In this document: one piece after another, positions 34,235 to 43,720 of the stretch
How the letters are laid out: the number at the start of each line of letters is the position of its first letter
How positions within the stretch are numbered: the stretch's first letter is position 1
From: Dyadobacter luticola
Lineage (GTDB): Bacteria > Bacteroidota > Bacteroidia > Cytophagales > Spirosomataceae
Assembly: GCF_005860805.1 (NCBI RefSeq)
Contig: NZ_VCEJ01000004.1
Coordinates: 992,001-1,056,000 of the forward strand
Direction: 5' to 3'
Length of the DNA stretch: 64,000 nucleotides
Position numbers and translations under genes: made by a program
Notes under the pieces: model-generated
Told to the model about the DNA's origin: nothing
The model's database searches: none
The model's input: the letters and a program-made list of their open reading frames with translations, nothing else

Positions 34235-36619
34235 TTATAAAATACGTATCAAAGCAATTGCCAGCGTCGTGAATAACGAGATGATGGCTAATCTCTCCCC
34301 ACGCGACATTGGCTGCTCATTTCTTGGTTCTTTCATCGGTACAGTAATCACAGATCCCGGCTCAACTTTTGGATAAGAACGGAAGAAAAGAAATCTGCTC
34401 GTCCGGTGGGTCCTGCCGTTAGGATATGAAATATACATCCTGCTTTTACGCGCCCTCTCAGTGAAACCACCCGCTTGCGAAATGTACTCTTTGAAATTAA
34501 AGTTTGCGTCGAAGTTAACCACAGACGGGTTGTAAACCCCTCCCTGAATCCTTATCATCTCCGATTTTTTAGGAACGAAAAGGGTATCGCCATCTGCCAA
34601 AAGTAAATTCGCAGGTATGTTTGGTTTGGCGACGATTGCTTTTAAATCAAGTGCAACAAGTTCTCTATTTCGATAAAATCGGGCCCCTTCTATATAACCT
34701 TCTTTTTTTATTCCACCTGCTTTTGGGAACAGATCTGATATTCGCTCGAAATTGTTAAGGATCGTATAAGTGCCTGGATAAGTAACTTCACCTGTAATTG
34801 TTACAGTTTTTTGAGACTCATATCTAGGCGATTTACGGACCAGAACGATATCATAAGGAGATAGTTTGAATTTTTGATCTTCCTCATTTAATACCAGGTT
34901 GTCCGCAACATTTAAGGTGAAAATTCGTACATTCTGAGATTCAGGAAGTCCGGTAGTGTCATTTTTCACCCTTCGTGAAACTTCGATTCTGTAAGGAACA
35001 CCACCTTCAGTGTAGCCGCCAGCCTGGAAAATCAAATCAGCAATCGTGATATCTTTGTAATAGTAATAAGCACCTGGATTAATAATAGACCCGTCAATGG
35101 ACAGATAGGTAAACTCCTTTAAATCCTCGACGGACTTAATCGTCAAAATATCACCTGGTAAGAGGGGAATATCCGGGATCTCGTTGTTCAGCATTTTTCG
35201 CAGGTCAATGGCAACCAATCCAGTCTGAGTATCACCACTTGCCCTTTCAAGCAAAACCCTGTTTAAGAACGCCCTTTGACCGACACCTTGTGCAATGTTA
35301 ATCAGATCCTTGACTGTTTTAGTCCGCTCGTCCAAAGGGTATAGGCCTGGCCTGGTAACTGCTCCCCGAATTTCAACCTGGTTAGCAATCAAATCCAATA
35401 TCTTTTTTACATTATATATATCTCCATTTTTCGGCACGAATGTCGCAACTTGAGAAGAGTCAATACTCCCGATAACAAAGTTATTACCGGTGTTGCGTTG
35501 ATACTGAATTAGGTCTGTGAAAGCTTCCGGCGCAAAACCACCCGAATATTTCAGAACATCCTTTAATGTTTCACCTACTTTTACCTCAAATACACCAGAT
35601 TTTTTTACTTGTCCGTTCAGCTCAACCTTCACTTCATATGGGCGAATCAAAATAATATCCTGGTCACGCAATGAAACATTATCTTCAAGGCTACCATCAA
35701 TCAGGAAGTGATAAAGGTCTATCTTCCTTAGAACCTTGCTGTTACGGATGATTTCAATGTTACGATACGATCCGTTTCGGTTTGGGCCGCCAGAAACATA
35801 AAGTGCATTAAAAGCTGTTGCTAGTGAAGAAACGGTGTAAGTTCCCGGGCGGACTGCTTCACCTATAATCATAACCCTGATACTTCTGACAGTTCCGAGG
35901 GTAATGTTTGAATAAGTGCCCGAACCTGGCTTGTTTAATGTTGAGTAGGCTTGTCTGAGACGATTAACAATTCGTGTATTTGCCTGCTCAATCGTTAGAC
36001 CATTGACATACACCGGCGCAAGGTTCAGCATCTTTACCGTTCCTTCCGGGGTGACTTTCATCCGGAAGTTATCTACTGAATTTCCATAAATATCTACAAC
36101 AAGCTCATCATCAGGGCCAAGTATGTAATTACTAGGTGTCGGAATTCTGAGGTTAGGTTCGAAAGTAGCAGAACCCCTGCCAAAAAAGGAAGATCCGAAA
36201 GTTCTGTTTAAGCGCCTTGATCTTGCTCTCCCGGCTGCTGTCGAGTCCCTCTCATTATTTGTTTCGTCATCTAACTCATCCTGATCCCCCTGTTCACGGG
36301 TTTCATCAATCTCGTCACGGTTTGGCTCATTTTGCGTGTTGTCTTTCGGAGCCTGCTGAAGACGTTTTCTGAGTGAGGTAATATCATCCAAACTATACCC
36401 CCTTTGCAAAGCAGCCCGCTCGATGTCCATATCCGACATTCCGGCATCTTTGGCCTGGTTGTAAAATTCTACGGCTTGCTGGTTGCCTATCGGGGAAGGA
36501 CTTGTGGTTGCCGGCGTCTGGGGTGCCGTATTCTGAGCAAAAATTTCAAAGTTTACCAGTACCAGAAGTGCTGAGAGAATACAGGTGAGGTATTTTTTTG
36601 CTGGATAATGATAATGCAT
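34235..36619 (-). CDS. SLBB-domain polysaccharide export outer-membrane protein (Wza-like)
   Basis: A 794-residue protein with a signal peptide ending near EIFAQ (about residue 29). A low-complexity acidic linker (EPNRDEIDETREQGDQDELDD) spans roughly 97-135. The Poly_export domain follows near 160-240, opening with NYILGPDDELVVDIYG and running to LAPVYVNGLTIEQAN. Several SLBB repeats come next, each with the motif GEVxxPGxY or its like: GEAVRPGTYTV, GAVTRPGLYPL, GSIINPGAYYYY, GEVTYPGTYTI, GGVYNPSVVNF. The C-terminus ends in a hydrophobic helix, LAIISLFTTLAIALIRIL. It is longer than Wza, as is usual in Bacteroidota. It forms the outer-membrane exit and heads the two-gene operon with the chain-length gene. 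Confidence 0.92.
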   Translation of the reverse strand: MHYHYPAKKYLTCILSALLVLVNFEIFAQNTAPQTPATTSPSPIGNQQAVEFYNQAKDAGMSDMDIERAALQRGYSLDDITSLRKRLQQAPKDNTQNEPNRDEIDETREQGDQDELDDETNNERDSTAAGRARSRRLNRTFGSSFFGRGSATFEPNLRIPTPSNYILGPDDELVVDIYGNSVDNFRMKVTPEGTVKMLNLAPVYVNGLTIEQANTRIVNRLRQAYSTLNKPGSGTYSNITLGTVRSIRVMIIGEAVRPGTYTVSSLATAFNALYVSGGPNRNGSYRNIEIIRNSKVLRKIDLYHFLIDGSLEDNVSLRDQDIILIRPYEVKVELNGQVKKSGVFEVKVGETLKDVLKYSGGFAPEAFTDLIQYQRNTGNNFVIGSIDSSQVATFVPKNGDIYNVKKILDLIANQVEIRGAVTRPGLYPLDERTKTVKDLINIAQGVGQRAFLNRVLLERASGDTQTGLVAIDLRKMLNNEIPDIPLLPGDILTIKSVEDLKEFTYLSIDGSIINPGAYYYYKDITIADLIFQAGGYTEGGVPYRIEVSRRVKNDTTGLPESQNVRIFTLNVADNLVLNEEDQKFKLSPYDIVLVRKSPRYESQKTVTITGEVTYPGTYTILNNFERISDLFPKAGGIKKEGYIEGARFYRNRELVALDLKAIVAKPNIPANLLLADGDTLFVPKKSEMIRIQGGVYNPSVVNFDANFNFKEYISQAGGFTERARKSRMYISYPNGRTHRTSRFLFFRSYPKVEPGSVITVPMKEPRNEQPMSRGERLAIISLFTTLAIALIRIL

Positions 36620-36754
36620 GCAGTGTATTTATTATTGTCAGACCGCCGGGATGAGCGGTGTTAGTTTAAATGATCAATTTCAGATTTGGGTAAAACTACA
36701 AAATCTTACTTTAATTAAATTTTTTAATAAAATATTGTAGATGCCAGTTTCAAA

Positions 36755-38512
36755 CTAGGCCGTTTTTATGGCTAATTCTTTTAGTTGCGCATCGGAAATG
36801 ACTGAGGGTGAGTCGATCATCACGTCGCGGCCAGAGTTATTTTTTGGGAATGCGATGAAATCCCGGATCGAGTCGGCACCTCCGAAAATGGAGCAAAGCC
36901 TGTCAAAACCAAATGCAATCCCTGCGTGAGGAGGAGCGCCGAATTCGAAAGCATTCATCAAAAATCCGAATTGCTCCTGCGCTTCTTCCTGCGAAAATCC
37001 GAGGATTTCAAACATTTTCTGCTGCAATTCCCGCTCAAAAATCCGTACTGAACCTCCGCCAACTTCAACGCCATTGATGACCATATCGTATGCATTGGCT
37101 CGAACAAGCCCTAAGTTCTGGTCCAAAAGTCCGATATCTTCCAACTTAGGACTTGTGAACGGGTGGTGCATGGCGAACCAGCGATTTTCAGCTTCTCCGA
37201 ATTCCAATAAAGGAAAATCCAGCACCCACAGTACCCTATACTCATCAGGGTTGCGCAGTCCAAGCCTTGTGCCCATTTCAAGACGGAGCTCATTCAACTG
37301 CTTTCTTGCTTTGTCTGCCTGTCCAGAGAGGATCAAAAGCAAGTCCCCAGGTTTCGCATCGAATGCAACTACCCACTTTTTCAATTCTTCCTCCGTATAA
37401 AATTTGTCAACGGACGATTTGATTGAACCATCGGTATTATACCTCACGTAAATCAAACCTTTTGCGCCAATCTGCGGACGTTTCAGCCAGTCGGTCAATT
37501 CGTCAAGTTGCTTGCGGGTATAAACTGCACAACCTGGTGCGCAAATTCCCACCACGAGACCTGCGTCGTCGAAAACTCCGAAGCCTTTTCCGGAAGTTAG
37601 ATCCTGGTCTTCACCTTTTAACTCGGTGAATTTCATATCAAAACGAATATCAGGCTTGTCGGAACCGTACTGACGCATAGCATCAGCATAGGTCATCCGC
37701 GGTACTTCCGGCAGGTCTATACCTTTTACTTTATTAAAAAGATGCCTGATCATTCCCTCGAAGGTGTTCAAAATGTCTTCCTGGGTCACGAACGACATTT
37801 CACAGTCGATCTGGGTAAATTCAGGCTGGCGGTCTGCACGCAGGTCTTCGTCACGGAAACATTTCACAATCTGATAATAGCGGTCAAATCCGGCCACCAT
37901 CAATAATTGCTTGAATGTCTGCGGAGACTGCGGAAGTGCATAAAATTCACCCGGGTTCATGCGGCTGGGCACCACAAAGTCGCGTGCACCTTCCGGCGTT
38001 GATTTGATCAGAACCGGCGTTTCAACTTCTATAAAATTCAGTTCATCCATATAAGCCCTGGTGTGGCGGGCTACCTGGTGGCGTAGTTGCAGGTTTCTGC
38101 GTACAATGTTCCTCCTAAGGTCCAGATAGCGGTATTTCATCCGGATATCGTCGCCGCCATCGGTTTCATCTTCGATCAGAAATGGCGGTAATTTGGCAGG
38201 GTTAAGGATATTGAGTTCACGGACACGGATTTCAATGTCACCCGTCGCGATTTTATCATTTTTAGAGAGACGTTCGATGACCAGACCTTTGGCTGAAATC
38301 ACAAATTCGCGGCCAAGTGAGCGGGCGGTTTCCAGAACATCAGCAGGAGTTTTGCCCTCTTCAAAAAGAAGCTGGGTGATGCCGTAGCGGTCACGCAGGT
38401 CAAGCCAGATCATCCCTCCTTTGTCGCGCACACGCTGAACCCAACCACACAACACAACTTCCTGATTAACATCTTTTAAGCCTAACTCACCACAGGTGTT
38501 TGAACGTAACAT
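36755..38512 (-). CDS. aspS: Aspartyl-tRNA synthetase
   Basis: A 585-residue class IIb synthetase charging tRNA-Asp. The N-terminal OB-fold anticodon-binding domain (residues about 1-110) has [24 protein letters not shown]. Motif 1 is in the [25 protein letters not shown] region. Motif 2 is [18 protein letters not shown] near 217-234, and motif 3 is [10 protein letters not shown] near 528-537. The bacterial GAD insertion domain spans about 285-420. Length and order match bacterial enzymes. The gene is transcribed alone, divergent from the lipoprotein gene, with a -7-like element upstream. It marks the end of the polysaccharide locus. Confidence 0.98.
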   Translation of the reverse strand: MLRSNTCGELGLKDVNQEVVLCGWVQRVRDKGGMIWLDLRDRYGITQLLFEEGKTPADVLETARSLGREFVISAKGLVIERLSKNDKIATGDIEIRVRELNILNPAKLPPFLIEDETDGGDDIRMKYRYLDLRRNIVRRNLQLRHQVARHTRAYMDELNFIEVETPVLIKSTPEGARDFVVPSRMNPGEFYALPQSPQTFKQLLMVAGFDRYYQIVKCFRDEDLRADRQPEFTQIDCEMSFVTQEDILNTFEGMIRHLFNKVKGIDLPEVPRMTYADAMRQYGSDKPDIRFDMKFTELKGEDQDLTSGKGFGVFDDAGLVVGICAPGCAVYTRKQLDELTDWLKRPQIGAKGLIYVRYNTDGSIKSSVDKFYTEEELKKWVVAFDAKPGDLLLILSGQADKARKQLNELRLEMGTRLGLRNPDEYRVLWVLDFPLLEFGEAENRWFAMHHPFTSPKLEDIGLLDQNLGLVRANAYDMVINGVEVGGGSVRIFERELQQKMFEILGFSQEEAQEQFGFLMNAFEFGAPPHAGIAFGFDRLCSIFGGADSIRDFIAFPKNNSGRDVMIDSPSVISDAQLKELAIKTA

Positions 38513-38561
38513 ATAACTATTTTAATGCTGATATAAAGAAAGTCCCTGATAATAAATGCCG

Positions 38562-38569
38562 CAAAAGTA
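38562..38569 (-). promoter_or_regulatory. -7 promoter element for aspS
   Basis: The minus strand reads TACTTTTG, matching TAnnTTTG, about 50 bases before the aspS start. A second match, TAGATTTG, lies at 38581-38588 and could be an alternative. Confidence 0.4.
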
Positions 38570-38601
38570 CGTATTTTTAGCAAATCTAACATGCTTGTTT
38601 T

Positions 38602-39519
38602 ATGGACGTATACAAAAGACTGGGTGGACAATTTGGGATTATTTTTGCTTCGCTGCTCTTTTGTGTGACCTGCTCCTGCGACCCTGACCCGGATCCCGAT
38701 TCCGGTGTTTCCGATAATTTCGAAACGGTTCCGGTGAAGAACAATGTTACGCCCGGCATCATTGATGAAGCCTCCGGACTTGCACCAAGTATTAGTTTCC
38801 CCGGCTATCTCTGGACAAACCAGGATTCTGGCAATCCCAACTCGATTTACCTGATCAGCGGGGATGCCAAAAACATCAAGGAATATCAGCTGCCCGGCTC
38901 GTCGAACCATGACTGGGAAGATATCGCTGCTGGCCCCGGCCCGAGTAGCGGCGTCAATTATTTATATGTGGCGGATATTGGGAACAACATTTCGCCCATG
39001 ACAGCCAGCAATACCATTTATAGGGTTCCTGAAATCAAAAGTCAGGATGCTTCTTTTAGCCAGGAATCGGTTGAAAAAATAGTTTTTACTTATCCCGACG
39101 GCCCGAGAGATGCGGAGTCAGTGCTGGTTGATCCGGTCACCAAGGATATTTTTATTATTTCAAAATCAGCCCAAAATACCGGCATATACCGGCTGGCGTT
39201 CCCGCAGAATGTAAGTTCATCAACAATCGCTGAAAAAGTGGGAGAGGTGCCTTCGGTTTCGGTTGCTACTTCGGCGGATATTTCGGGAAATGGCAGCGAG
39301 ATCCTGATCAGGACTTATTTATCCGTATATTATTGGAAAAGAAAAGCCGGCGAGATGGTGGGTCAAACATTATCTCAACCTGCTGCCAAACAATTGAATG
39401 TTGCCCTGGAACCGCAGGGCGAAGGCATTTGCTTCGATAAGGACGGGACAGGATTTTACACTATCAGCGAGAAATCAAATTCGGGTGGTGTATCATTGAA
39501 TTTTTACAAAAGAAAATAA
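38602..39519 (+). CDS. Putative lipoprotein with beta-propeller-like repeats
   Basis: A 305-residue protein starting MDVYKRLGGQFGIIFASLLFCVTCSC. Cysteines at the end of the hydrophobic segment, followed by DPDPDPDSG, suggest a lipoprotein with a flexible acidic tether. The body contains short repeats of propeller type, such as DEASGLAPSISFPGYLWTNQDSG, DWEDIAAGPG, YLYVADIGNN and DAESVLVDPVTKDIFIISKS, resembling proteins that describe phytase or esterase-like beta-propellers. No catalytic motif is recognised. It opens a run of three genes, six bases before the S15-type hydrolase, so a role in nutrient processing at the envelope is plausible. Confidence 0.7.
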   Translation: MDVYKRLGGQFGIIFASLLFCVTCSCDPDPDPDSGVSDNFETVPVKNNVTPGIIDEASGLAPSISFPGYLWTNQDSGNPNSIYLISGDAKNIKEYQLPGSSNHDWEDIAAGPGPSSGVNYLYVADIGNNISPMTASNTIYRVPEIKSQDASFSQESVEKIVFTYPDGPRDAESVLVDPVTKDIFIISKSAQNTGIYRLAFPQNVSSSTIAEKVGEVPSVSVATSADISGNGSEILIRTYLSVYYWKRKAGEMVGQTLSQPAAKQLNVALEPQGEGICFDKDGTGFYTISEKSNSGGVSLNFYKRK

Positions 39520-39525
39520 GAGAAC

Positions 39526-41415
39526 ATGACGAAAAAAAATCTACTATCCTTCATTTTAATGCTTTTTGCATGCGCTGCCCAGGCGCAGAATGGGTCTTCC
39601 GAGAAATTTATCCGGGACAATTATTCCAAATCGGAATATGACATTCAGGTCCGAGATGGCGTAAAGCTGCACACGATCGTGTATGCGCCGAAAGATGCGT
39701 CACCTGAAAAAAAGTATCCGTTTTTAATGCAGCGGACCTGTTACAGCGTCGCGCCTTACGGGGCTGATGCGTACCCGCCGCGCCTGGGACCTAGCCCGGC
39801 TTTGATGCAGGACAAGTTTATTTTCGTGTATCAGGATGTGCGCGGCCGCTATATGAGTGAGGGTGTTTGGACTAATATGACGCCGCACATTGATCAGAAA
39901 AAGTCGAAAACGGATGTGGATGAGGCTTCGGATACGTATGATACCATCGAGTGGCTTTTGAAAAATATTCCCAACAATAATGGCAGGGTAGGGCAGTGGG
40001 GCATTTCCTATCCTGGTTTTTACACCACAGCCAGCGCATTAAGCGAGCATCCGGCATTGAAAGCTTCGTCTCCACAGGCCCCGATCTCCGATTTTTTCTT
40101 CGACGATTTCCATCACAATGGTGCATTTACGCAGGGATATTATCTGACATTCCCGGTTTTTGGTATTAAGCCGCCCAAGCCGACCACTTCTTCGTGGTTT
40201 GCGGGTGAGATGATCAAGCCGGAGCCGGATGGTTTTACATTTAATATGAAGATGGGCTCGCTGAAAAATTTTGATCAGTATTATTCCAAAAACTTTTTCT
40301 GGCAGGAAACCGTCGATCATCCGAACAAAGATGCATTCTGGCAAAAAAGGGATATTCTGCCGCATTTGAAAAACATTAAGCCTGCTTTTATGATCGTCGG
40401 CGGATGGTTTGATGCGGAGGATTTATATGGTCCGCTCAATACTTACAAGACCATTGAAAAGAATAACCCAAAAGCTTATAACACATTGGTTGTCGGGCCT
40501 TTCGGTCATGGACGATGGAGTCGTGAAACCGGACATACCTTGCATAATGACATTTATTTTGGGGATAGCATTGCTACCTTTTACCAGAATAATATTGAAG
40601 CAAAGTTTTTCAAACACTTTCTGAAAGAAGCGGGTGACGGAAAAACAGGTTTGCCAGAGGCTTATTTGTTTGATACCGGCAAAAAGGAATGGAAAACGTT
40701 CGATAAGTGGCCGGTAGCTTCTGTGGAAAAGAAAAAGCTGTATTTCCACAAAAACGGAAAGCTTGATTTCACTAGCCCGACAGAAGCCAAATCCGCGACC
40801 GAGTATACGAGCGATCCGGCCAAACCGGTGCCTTACACGGCCAATTATAAGCAAATGTCAGGTTTTACGCCTTTTGAATACATGTCGGAAGACCAGCGGT
40901 TTGCTTCAAGTCGCAACGATGTGCTGGTTTTTGAAACTGAAACATTGACCGAAGACATGACATTAGGAGGTGAAATCATGGCCCGCCTGAAAATCAGCAC
41001 AACCGGTACCGACGCCGATTTTTTTGTAAAACTGATCGATGTATATCCCGGCGATGAGAAAAATCATGCTTATATGCCCGACGAGAAAACGGTTTTGGCG
41101 GGGTACCAACAAATGGTGAGAAGTGAGATCATGCGGGCGCGTTTCCGGAACAGTTTCGAAAAGCCCGAGCCGCTGGTGGCAGGTAAGGTGACGGACATTA
41201 ATTTCCGTTTACAGGACGTGCTTCACACTTTTAAAAAAGGCCATAAGATCATGGTGCAGGTACAAAGCACCGCTTTCCCGCTTTTCGATCGGAACCCGCA
41301 GAAGTATGTCGAGAACATTTACAAAGCGCAGGATTCGGATTTTATTTCGGCCAAACAAACGATTTTCCACCAAGCCAGCGCCGCTAGTTTATTGGAAGTG
41401 GACGTGATCAAATAA
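39526..41415 (+). CDS. CocE/NonD-family serine hydrolase (S15-like)
   Basis: A 629-residue exported alpha/beta-hydrolase with a signal peptide ending at AQAQ (near residue 20). The nucleophile elbow is GQWGISYPGFY near 157-167, with the serine near 160. The acid is likely in GGWFDAEDLYGP near 290-301 and the histidine in VGPFGHGRWS near 325-334. The C-terminal PepX_C jelly-roll domain (about 440-620) has DMTLGGEIMARLKISTTGTDADFFVKLIDV. The family hydrolyses alpha-amino acid esters, acyl-beta-lactams or X-Pro peptides, so the natural substrate is uncertain. It lies between a lipoprotein and a prolyl oligopeptidase in one transcript. Confidence 0.92.
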   Translation: MTKKNLLSFILMLFACAAQAQNGSSEKFIRDNYSKSEYDIQVRDGVKLHTIVYAPKDASPEKKYPFLMQRTCYSVAPYGADAYPPRLGPSPALMQDKFIFVYQDVRGRYMSEGVWTNMTPHIDQKKSKTDVDEASDTYDTIEWLLKNIPNNNGRVGQWGISYPGFYTTASALSEHPALKASSPQAPISDFFFDDFHHNGAFTQGYYLTFPVFGIKPPKPTTSSWFAGEMIKPEPDGFTFNMKMGSLKNFDQYYSKNFFWQETVDHPNKDAFWQKRDILPHLKNIKPAFMIVGGWFDAEDLYGPLNTYKTIEKNNPKAYNTLVVGPFGHGRWSRETGHTLHNDIYFGDSIATFYQNNIEAKFFKHFLKEAGDGKTGLPEAYLFDTGKKEWKTFDKWPVASVEKKKLYFHKNGKLDFTSPTEAKSATEYTSDPAKPVPYTANYKQMSGFTPFEYMSEDQRFASSRNDVLVFETETLTEDMTLGGEIMARLKISTTGTDADFFVKLIDVYPGDEKNHAYMPDEKTVLAGYQQMVRSEIMRARFRNSFEKPEPLVAGKVTDINFRLQDVLHTFKKGHKIMVQVQSTAFPLFDRNPQKYVENIYKAQDSDFISAKQTIFHQASAASLLEVDVIK

Positions 41416-41433
41416 CCCCAACTAATATTTTTC

Positions 41434-43545
41434 GTGAAAGTTAAACTATTAATAATGAGTGTTATTGCTGCTACCGTCGCCGCTCCGGACGGTTCTTCCC
41501 AAAATCTTTCCTATCCAAAAACAACCAAGACAGACCAGGTAGACGATTACCATGGCACCAAGGTTTCCGATCCATACCGCTGGCTCGAAGACGACCGCTC
41601 GGAGGAGACGGCTGCTTGGGTGAAGGCTGAGAATGAGGTCACTTTTGGTTATCTGGAAAAGATACCTTTCCGGGAAAAGATTTTCAACGATCTTGAAAAA
41701 GCCTACAACTATCCTAAATATTCGGCGCCGCGGAAAAAGGGAGAATATTTTTATTTCTACAAAAACGACGGGCTGCAAAACCAGGCGGTGCTTTACCGGC
41801 AAAAAGGCTTAAATGGCGCACCGGAAGTTGTTTTGGACCCGAACAAGCTTTCCGCAGATGGTACCACCCGCCTCACGGTTTTTAGTTTGTCAAAAGATGG
41901 CCAGCATGCAGTTTTAGGTTTTTCAAAAGGCGGCTCGGACTGGCAGGAATATAATGTGATGGACATGAAAACCCTTAAAATGCTGTCGGATAAGGTGGAA
42001 TGGGTGAAGGTTTCCGGTGCGGCATGGCAGGGAAATGGTTTTTATTACAGCCGGTATCCCAAGCCGGAAGGAAGTGCGCTGGCGGCAAAAAATGAAAATC
42101 ACCAGGTGTTTTTTCACCAGATCGGTTCGGAGCAGAAGGACGACCGTCTGGTTTTCGATGATCCGGCGAATCCACAGCGTTTTCACACCGTAGGCACGAC
42201 AGAGGATGAGCAATATGCTATTTTGACCGTGAGCGACCGGGGGAAGGGAAAAATCGGGAACGGGCTTTGGGTCATGAAAAAAGGCACTTCTCAATTTGTG
42301 CCTGTAAAAGAAGAAATTACGGATTTCAGTTTCGGGATCGTGGATAATGTGGGAGATAATTTCTTAGTCGAAACCAATGAAAATGCGCCCAACGGGAAGG
42401 TCATGCTGTACGAGACGGCTGCAAAAAAATGGTCTGCGGTGCTTGCGGAAAAGCCTGAGCCGCTGGAAGGTGCGGGGACAGCGGGCGGCAAATTATTCGC
42501 GTCTTATCTGAAAGACGTAACCACCCGGGTATATGTTTACGATCTGGCCGGCAAGGCGCAAAAAGAAGTGAAACTGCCAGGCCTGGGCTCTGCGAGTGGT
42601 TTTGGCGGTGAGCGGGAGGATACCTTTGTATTTTATACCTACACCTCATTCAGTTATCCACCCACGATTTTCAGATATGAAATCGCATCCGGCAAAAGCG
42701 AAATTTTCCGTGCGCCAGAGGTCTCCTTCAAGCCTGAAAATTATGAAACCCGGCAAGTTTTTTACCCTAGTAAAGACGGTACCAAAATCCCTGCATTTAT
42801 CACATTCAAAAAAGGTTTGAAGCTGGATGGTACCAATCCGACTATTCTTTACGGGTACGGCGGATTCAACATTAGTCTGCCACCTTCATTCAGCCCGACA
42901 AGAATTCCGTTTTTCGATCAGGGAGGTGTTTTTGTGCAGGCCAATTTGCGCGGCGGCAGCGAGTATGGTGAGAAGTGGCACGAGCAGGGTATGAAGCTGA
43001 AAAAGCAGAATGTATTCGACGATTTCATTGCAGCGGCCGAGTATCTGATCAAAGAAAAATATACCTCGCCTGAGCGCCTCGCGATCCAGGGCGGATCAAA
43101 TGGAGGTTTGCTGGTTGGTGCAGTGATGAACCAGCGGCCAGAGCTTTTCAAAGTTGCTTTCCCGGCTGTGGGTGTGATGGATATGCTGCGGTTCCATAAA
43201 TTCACCATCGGCTGGAACTGGATCGCCGACTACGGCAGCGCCGATAATGCAGAAGAATTCAAGGTTTTGTACGGATACTCACCTTTGCACAACATTAAGG
43301 AGGGTGCTAAATACCCTGCAACCATGATCACCACCGCCGACCACGACGACCGTGTAGTCCCGGCACATTCATTCAAATACGCCGCCGAGCTGCAAGCCAA
43401 AGCCGGCGCAAGCTCCACCAATCCGCTACTCATCCGCATCGATACCAACTCCGGCCACGGCGCCAGCAACACCAAGAAGGCACTGGAAACGCAGGCTGAT
43501 ATTTATGCATTTTTGTTTAAGAATATGGGATTGGTTTGGAAATAA
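41434..43545 (+). CDS. Prolyl oligopeptidase family serine peptidase (S9A)
   Basis: A 703-residue peptidase starting at GTG, with a plausible signal peptide (MKVKLLIMSVIAATVAAPDG). The N-terminal part begins YPKTTKTDQVDDYHGTKVSDPYRWLEDD, the opening of prolyl oligopeptidases, followed by a seven-bladed propeller to about residue 420. The catalytic domain contains GYGGFNISLPPSF, the nucleophile in IQGGSNGGLLVG near 555, the aspartate in TTADHDDRVVPAHSF near 636 and the histidine in NSGHGASNTK near 674. It cleaves after proline in short peptides, probably in the periplasm. It starts 18 bases after the S15-type gene, and a terminator follows. Confidence 0.95.
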   Translation: MKVKLLIMSVIAATVAAPDGSSQNLSYPKTTKTDQVDDYHGTKVSDPYRWLEDDRSEETAAWVKAENEVTFGYLEKIPFREKIFNDLEKAYNYPKYSAPRKKGEYFYFYKNDGLQNQAVLYRQKGLNGAPEVVLDPNKLSADGTTRLTVFSLSKDGQHAVLGFSKGGSDWQEYNVMDMKTLKMLSDKVEWVKVSGAAWQGNGFYYSRYPKPEGSALAAKNENHQVFFHQIGSEQKDDRLVFDDPANPQRFHTVGTTEDEQYAILTVSDRGKGKIGNGLWVMKKGTSQFVPVKEEITDFSFGIVDNVGDNFLVETNENAPNGKVMLYETAAKKWSAVLAEKPEPLEGAGTAGGKLFASYLKDVTTRVYVYDLAGKAQKEVKLPGLGSASGFGGEREDTFVFYTYTSFSYPPTIFRYEIASGKSEIFRAPEVSFKPENYETRQVFYPSKDGTKIPAFITFKKGLKLDGTNPTILYGYGGFNISLPPSFSPTRIPFFDQGGVFVQANLRGGSEYGEKWHEQGMKLKKQNVFDDFIAAAEYLIKEKYTSPERLAIQGGSNGGLLVGAVMNQRPELFKVAFPAVGVMDMLRFHKFTIGWNWIADYGSADNAEEFKVLYGYSPLHNIKEGAKYPATMITTADHDDRVVPAHSFKYAAELQAKAGASSTNPLLIRIDTNSGHGASNTKKALETQADIYAFLFKNMGLVWK

Positions 43546-43562
43546 TATTCCCACACCATATT

Positions 43563-43597
43563 AAAAAGCCCAGAAACATCACGTTTCAGGGCTTTTT
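43563..43597 (+). terminator. Intrinsic terminator after the S9A peptidase
   Basis: AAAAAGCCC pairs with GGGCTTTTT, with an inner GAAAC/GTTTC stem. The hairpin ends in a run of five T and lies 18 bases past the stop codon. Confidence 0.85.
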
Positions 43598-43720
43598 GTT
43601 TTATTTCAATGTCACCGATAAATAATATTGCAGACAATTTACAGCCAGGCAAGTAACCGTGTGTAAATAGCAATTAATTAATATTTATTTTTGAATTAAT
43701 TACTAAAACGGATCAGCTGC

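Noticed and set aside
38482-38910. A 142-codon antisense frame over the lipoprotein start
   Set aside because: It is a shadow of a convincing plus-strand gene and spans the aspS promoter region, with no recognisable domain.
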